Below are positions 6,088-6,148 of a stretch of DNA of 6,148 bases, in pieces. Origin of the DNA: an uncultured Flavobacteriales bacterium (GTDB lineage: Bacteria; Bacteroidota; Bacteroidia; Flavobacteriales_D; Sanyastnellaceae); the NCBI GenBank assembly GCA_913057815.1, contig CAJXOV010000149.1, positions 1 to 6,148 on the forward strand, written 5' to 3'. The notes beneath the pieces are model-generated. The model saw nothing but the letters and a program-made list of their open reading frames with translations, was not told where the DNA came from and ran no database searches. A program made the position numbers and the translations under genes. Position 1 is the stretch's first letter. Each line of letters starts with the position of its first letter.

Positions 6088-6148
6088 CTATAATTTTTTA
6101 ACAGCTTTTTCTAGGTTGTCAATCATTTTATCAAGCTCTTTTCTGGAT
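6088..6148 (-). CDS. 3' end of an unidentified gene (C-terminal 19 residues)
   Basis: The minus-strand frame ending at TAG (6088-6090) is open to the window edge and encodes SRKELDKMIDNLEKAVKKL at the C terminus. The other two minus-strand frames carry stops in this stretch (for example TGA and TAA within the first 20 bases read inward). The charged amphipathic helix resembles the last helix of many PLP-dependent aminotransferases (S-x-x-E-L-x-x-x-[IL]-x-x-[LI]-x-K-A), but 19 residues cannot identify a family. It is not the Cys-containing tail expected of the Mrp/ApbC ATPases that often neighbour nfu in this phylum. It lies 45 bases upstream of nfu on the same strand and may share a transcript with it. 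Confidence 0.55.
   Translation of the reverse strand, partial: SRKELDKMIDNLEKAVKKL

Noticed and set aside
6088..6148. Tail of an Mrp/ApbC Fe-S ATPase upstream of nfu
   Set aside because: This neighbour is common in the phylum, but the visible C terminus is a charged helix ending in KKL, unlike the Mrp tails I know; the identity is left open.

Overview
The window is AT-rich, and every sign points to the chromosome of a member of the Bacteroidota, probably a Flavobacteriales-like lineage. One protein carries a type IX secretion (T9SS) C-terminal sorting domain, a system restricted to this phylum. Signal peptides end in the phylum's typical ...A|Q or ...S|Q form. Start codons lack clear Shine-Dalgarno sequences, and two minus-strand intergenic regions carry matches to the Bacteroidota -7 promoter element TAnnTTTG. 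Six complete protein genes and the 3' tail of a seventh fill almost all of the sequence. No gap between genes exceeds about 80 bases, and I see no RNA genes, mobile elements or CRISPR arrays.

Left part (1-3077, plus strand): a two-gene unit. A 245-aa predicted outer-membrane beta-barrel protein is followed after 3 bases by a 770-aa secreted M48-family zinc metalloprotease. The protease has a complete active site (HEISH, then ELEAD) and a long C-terminal extension that I cannot assign to a named domain. Both are envelope proteins and are probably translationally coupled.

Middle (3082-4437, minus strand): a redox pair. A thioredoxin-reductase-like ferredoxin/flavodoxin-NADP+ reductase (type 2 FNR) is followed 15 bases later by an adrenodoxin/ISC-type [2Fe-2S] ferredoxin. 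The two are the obvious halves of an NAD(P)H-to-ferredoxin electron chain. The ferredoxin starts with the rare codon TTG, in the same frame as the reductase and separated from it only by TGA plus five codons.

Right part (4438-6148): a divergent promoter region of about 80 bases, with an imperfect 14-base direct repeat on either side of a -7-like box, separates the reductase from a plus-strand secreted alpha/beta-hydrolase (esterase type) with a T9SS sorting domain. This gene overlaps by 11 bases, tail to tail, a minus-strand single-domain NifU-like (Nfu) Fe-S cluster carrier. Upstream of nfu lies the last 19 codons of another minus-strand gene.

The minus-strand genes form an Fe-S/redox theme (reductase, ferredoxin, Nfu) interrupted by the oppositely oriented secreted esterase. 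The genes fall into known families. The least explained parts are the barrel-M48 couple, the M48 C-terminal region, and the promoter architecture around 4440-4490.
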